A stretch of DNA of 64,000 nt from Humisphaera borealis. Lineage in GTDB: Bacteria; Planctomycetota; Phycisphaerae; Tepidisphaerales; Tepidisphaeraceae. Made by a program: the position numbers and the translations under genes. The stretch covers positions 6,572,001 to 6,636,000 of the forward strand of contig NZ_CP063458.1 in NCBI RefSeq assembly GCF_015169395.1. Direction: 5' to 3'. Of the stretch, positions 61,901 through 64,000 are shown piece by piece; positions within the stretch are counted from its first letter, which is position 1; each line of letters opens with the position of its first letter. A model generated the notes under the pieces. It was not told where the DNA came from. It worked only from the letters and a program-made list of their open reading frames with translations, and made no database searches.

Positions 61901-63939
61901 AGCAGCTTGGAGCTTGTCGGCGTGAATGGCAGCGACTTGTCGAGCAGCGTGACCGGACCGGTGATCAGGTTCGCGCCGCCGTCCTTGGTGAGCAGCAGAT
62001 CCGCCGCGTCAATTCCGAAGACCTGTTCAGGCGTTTCGTCGAGCCGTCCGGCGAAGAAGTTGAGCTGGAACTCGTCCAGCAGCGGGGAAGTCAGCCGGGG
62101 GCGTTTCCAGATCGAGGCCGCAGGTCGCACGGTATCGACGGTGATCGTCAGAGGTGCCGACAGCACAAAACCACTGCCGTCGTTGACGCGGACGGTCACG
62201 ATGCGGGCGCCGTCGCGGACCGAGGGTGCCGTCAGCGAATAGGCGCCGGTTGCGTCCACCGTCTGGCCTGCCACGACGACACCATCCACCAGCAGCGACA
62301 CCTGGGCGTTGGGCGCGACGATGCCGGTGAAGGTCGGTGATGCGTCGTTGGTGACGTTGTCGGTGCTGTCGATCCCCGAATCGCTGGCCACGTCCAGATC
62401 GGGTGCGGCAATCGTCGACACGCCGACCGCCGGCGGACGGATCAGCGCGTACATGTTCTTGTTGAGGTCGCGCATCTTGTCGGTCAACGCCTTGTAGGGG
62501 TTGGCCGACTGGTCGGGGTAGTCGATCGGGACGATGCCGCGATTGGATTCCGACGGGTCGGAGTGGGTGCCGAAGGTGCTCTTGTTGGTGTCGGCGAAGG
62601 TGAGCCACGACGTGCCGACCCCGTGGGCCGACTCGAACATCGAGAGCATGATCGACTGGTAGTAGGCCCCGCGGTCGCCTTGGGTTTGGACGGACAGGCC
62701 GTAGCCGTCGTTGTTGGTCAGCCCCGAATCGACACCCTTGGTGTAGAACTCGCTGAGCATGAACGGCATGTCGTAGGTGGCCGCCATCGAACCGATCGCG
62801 GCCCCGGGGAGCATGTCGTTGTAGTAGTTCACCGACATGACATCGACGTACGGCTTGGCCGACTGCCACAGGTACGCCTTGCCGACGTCGCCACCCAGCA
62901 GCCGAGTGCCCAGGATCATGTGGTTCGGGTCGAACCTGCGGATCGCCTCGCCGGTGACACGGAAGTAGGTGTCCGACACGTAGGAGAGGAAGGCGGTGCG
63001 GTCGGCGGCGGTGGGGGTGGTGCGGCCGCGGGCGGCAAGCCAGCTGCTGGCGGCGGCGCGGTTGACGTCGCCGGCAGGCAGGGAGAGGTAATTGTCGAGC
63101 GTCGAAGTCTCGAAGGGCAGTTCGTTGTCGGTGTAGTACCCGACCAGGTAGGGGTCGTTCGCCGGGTAAAGACCCGGAAACTTGGAATAGATCTCGGTCG
63201 AGAAGTAGTTCTCGCAGAACGTCTTGAACCGCGGGTCAAAGACCGGCAAGGCGCCGTTCGCGTAGTTGTCGTGGCCGATGCCCGGCGACGTCACGCCGAG
63301 GAAGTCACCGAACTCGCTCATCAGCGCCAGCGTGATGCTGTAGTTCATCGGCGCGTTGGCGTATTCGAGCTCGGCGGGCGAGCTCCACGACCCTGCGCTG
63401 TAGACGCCGATCTCGTTTAGCCAGCCCTTGCTCCAGCGGAACCAGTTTTCGCGGCCAGTGTTGCCCGCGCCGAACTTCTGGGTGAAGACCGTGGAATTGT
63501 TGGGCTGGATGGACGGGGTGACATTGGTGACGGAGTTATCGAAGTAGAGATATCCGTCGGGATCGACCATGTACCACTTGCCGTCGATCTTGGCCGTCCG
63601 GAAGTAGCCGGTTGCCGCGACCTGGTACGACGTATCGCCGCCATACCGGCTGCGCGGGGTCACACCGAGATCGACGCCGGGCTTGAGTATCTTGGCGGCA
63701 TAGCCCGCCCAGGGGTTATTGGACCGTCGGCGGGCCTGGATGGTGGTCGATTGGATGGAAGCGGTTAGGGTCGAGCTGGGGGCCGCGCCGACACCCACGC
63801 CCGAAAACGCGCCAGCCGTCGGGCCGACAAAAGTGCCGGGCGTGGTCGATCCACCCAGGTAGACGGGAAGGCCGGCGTCGCCGTCGAGGACAACCCGGGG
63901 CTCCAGAGACTCAATACCGCGGTACGAAGAATAGCTCAT
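58987..63939 (-). CDS. Agarase-like glycoside hydrolase with repeated carbohydrate-binding-like modules
   Basis: A 1650-residue protein. The N-terminus MSYSSYRGIESLEPRVVLDG carries the LE-x-R motif. Residues about 100-510 are a (beta/alpha)8 enzyme domain: KIDGKWYMVDPDGYLYFDNS near 117, the acid/base Glu273 in YYTDNELPFE and the nucleophile Glu397 in MPFMLSEFYTKG. This pattern recalls GH50/GH86-like agarases. After Ig-like modules, two types alternate three times: module A (about 105 residues, GLMLVNADTDADIG, then IDPWLPPAGTHTVKV) and module B (about 145 residues, VNFQPAAAPTVSGYLVDSGS, RNLNSNQLLDTNVG), a malectin-like or CBM-like domain. They are joined by (PPTV)n linkers. Probably secreted for polysaccharide breakdown. 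It has a strong terminator. Confidence 0.8.
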   Translation of the reverse strand: MSYSSYRGIESLEPRVVLDGDAGLPVYLGGSTTPGTFVGPTAGAFSGVGVGAAPSSTLTASIQSTTIQARRRSNNPWAGYAAKILKPGVDLGVTPRSRYGGDTSYQVAATGYFRTAKIDGKWYMVDPDGYLYFDNSVTNVTPSIQPNNSTVFTQKFGAGNTGRENWFRWSKGWLNEIGVYSAGSWSSPAELEYANAPMNYSITLALMSEFGDFLGVTSPGIGHDNYANGALPVFDPRFKTFCENYFSTEIYSKFPGLYPANDPYLVGYYTDNELPFETSTLDNYLSLPAGDVNRAAASSWLAARGRTTPTAADRTAFLSYVSDTYFRVTGEAIRRFDPNHMILGTRLLGGDVGKAYLWQSAKPYVDVMSVNYYNDMLPGAAIGSMAATYDMPFMLSEFYTKGVDSGLTNNDGYGLSVQTQGDRGAYYQSIMLSMFESAHGVGTSWLTFADTNKSTFGTHSDPSESNRGIVPIDYPDQSANPYKALTDKMRDLNKNMYALIRPPAVGVSTIAAPDLDVASDSGIDSTDNVTNDASPTFTGIVAPNAQVSLLVDGVVVAGQTVDATGAYSLTAPSVRDGARIVTVRVNDGSGFVLSAPLTITVDTVRPAASIWKRPRLTSPLLDEFQLNFFAGRLDETPEQVFGIDAADLLLTKDGGANLITGPVTLLDKSLPFTPTSSKLLLKGLSPYLVGDGAYVMSLPEGAGTDRAGNLTTAATETDVYTRPIMQVTGLMLVNADTDADIGLLTTGDTVQVGLPNISLRAVTAGDVGSVKFEVDGVQERIEGTAPYVIGTGNGAAIDPWLPPAGTHTVKVTVYTGAAATGEVGNSLEYALTFNIVAVPPPIVPPTVPPTVPPTVPPTVTTAQVNFQPAAAPTVSGYLVDSGSLYGSRGNGSTYGWVTTSHTDVVVDRNLNSNQLLDTNVGLKVGGKWEYAVPNGQYTVTVGVGDAGIASTNNIWIEGANNLFAYVPLAKNNFLARTATVNVTDGKLTLSVGGQSTAGLTRLNYVRIGSTVTSPPTVPPTVPPTVPPTVPATISGLMLVNATTDANVGAVIANETIEVATTGINLHAITTGTVGSVQFLIDGQEVKVENNAPYAIGGDAAPDFLAWNAPLGTHLIEVVAYTGQDATGSVASTYDVTLTFVAPTVPPTVPPTVPPTVPPTVPPTVPPTVPPTVPPTVPPSVPPPVKVNFQPSTAPTVSGYLVDAGALYGSRGNGQSYGWTVTHAGNVIDRNLNSNQLLDTNVGVKAGAKWELAVPNGKYTVKIGVGDSGAASKNNVWVEGSTNLFVYQSLAKNVFSNKTATITVADGRLTLAFGGTTTNATRLDFIEVTAVPPPVVPPTTPPTVPPTVPPTVPPTVPPTVPPTVPPTVPPTVPPTVPPTVPPTPTFGVTGLMLVNADMDANIGAVVADQTIQVGSPGINLHAIETGTVGSVQFLVDGVEVKVETSLPHAIGGDLGLDFLPWTAPLGTHVIKAIAYSGAGATGTVGGSYEVTLNFVAPPTVPPPVSPPVLINFQPSAATTVPSYLVDSGLTFADRGNGQNYGWSTSHIDSVFDRNMNANQLLDTHVAVKAGATWELDVPNGTYTVTISVGDAGGSSTSTINIEGTTFFSGVPLGPATFIARKTQVTVADGRLTLGIGAAATGDTKINFIEIV
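59791..59949. repeat. 12-bp minisatellite (PPTV)n, tract 1
   Basis: About ten tandem units of the type GTCGGCGGAACG with synonymous variation, encoding PPTV on the minus strand, inside the agarase-like gene. The longest of four tracts. Confidence 0.8.
60391..60515. repeat. 12-bp minisatellite (PPTV)n, tract 2
   Basis: About eight tandem 12-bp units encoding PPTV on the minus strand, with one PPSV variant. Confidence 0.8.
60850..60901. repeat. 12-bp minisatellite (PPTV)n, tract 3
   Basis: About four tandem 12-bp units encoding PPTV on the minus strand. Confidence 0.75.
61365..61428. repeat. 12-bp minisatellite (PPTV)n, tract 4
   Basis: About four to five tandem 12-bp units encoding PPTV on the minus strand, with a PPIV variant. 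Confidence 0.75.
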
Positions 63940-64000
63940 GGCAACGTTCCCGCCGGCTCAGCGGATGCAAACCTGGTCTCAATGCGCTGCGGGTGAGGAA

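Overview
The window is high-GC DNA that reads as a chromosome segment of a Planctomycetota bacterium, probably from the Phycisphaerae/Tepidisphaerales side (inference from content). The grounds are: large secreted proteins whose N-terminus carries an LE-x-R-x-LL type motif (five here), a PEP-CTERM protein, a DUF6288 protein, a type II pseudopilin-like protein, an LptD outer-membrane protein, and short palindromic repeats between genes.

Region 1 (1-6928) is the 3' part of a BREX phage-defence operon: the end of a PglX-type methyltransferase, an AIPR-family protein, a type-B PglZ and BrxL. All are on the + strand and tightly packed. A 26-codon ORF is joined by ATGA overlaps at both ends between the AIPR gene and pglZ. 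The upstream BREX genes would lie left of the window. Region 2 (6929-14400) looks like an accessory island. It has small uncharacterised genes, a truncated gene copy, two direct repeats of about 250 bp flanking a 1619-residue autotransporter-repeat PEP-CTERM protein, and a gene remnant with its own terminator.

Region 3 (14475-28708) holds a PDZ/DUF6288/HEAT protein, a CAT-like acyltransferase, a NarL-type two-component pair, a 2058-residue surface protein (SdrD-like, vWA-like, cadherin-like and propeller-like modules) and a GT87-type mannosyltransferase. Region 4 (28709-35660) has a cluster of GGGTTCGTTCGGC repeats, pdxA, a pseudopilin-like gene, a GT2 plus UDP-glucuronate decarboxylase pair, a GYF/DUF5362 membrane protein, a GbsR/MarR regulator with a palindromic operator, and a four-helix-bundle gene broken by a 7-bp tandem duplication.

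Region 5 (35664-49620) carries lptD, an RTX-like protein, a serine hydrolase, a delta-60-repeat protein, a nucleoside hydrolase, sppA, a small LE-x-R protein and an ahpC-ahpD peroxide-defence pair. Region 6 (49834-64000) has a FAD amine oxidase, a DUF155-like membrane protein, an HGSNAT-like acyltransferase, glgP, a mono-haem protein, an MBL-fold hydrolase and a 1650-residue agarase-like glycoside hydrolase with PPTV linkers encoded by 12-bp minisatellites.

The most unusual recurring signal is a set of inverted-arm hairpins at gene junctions. Their arms are built from 7-nt tandem units (in one case 10-nt units). The unit sequence differs from locus to locus while the layout stays the same. 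No tRNA, rRNA or CRISPR array was seen.
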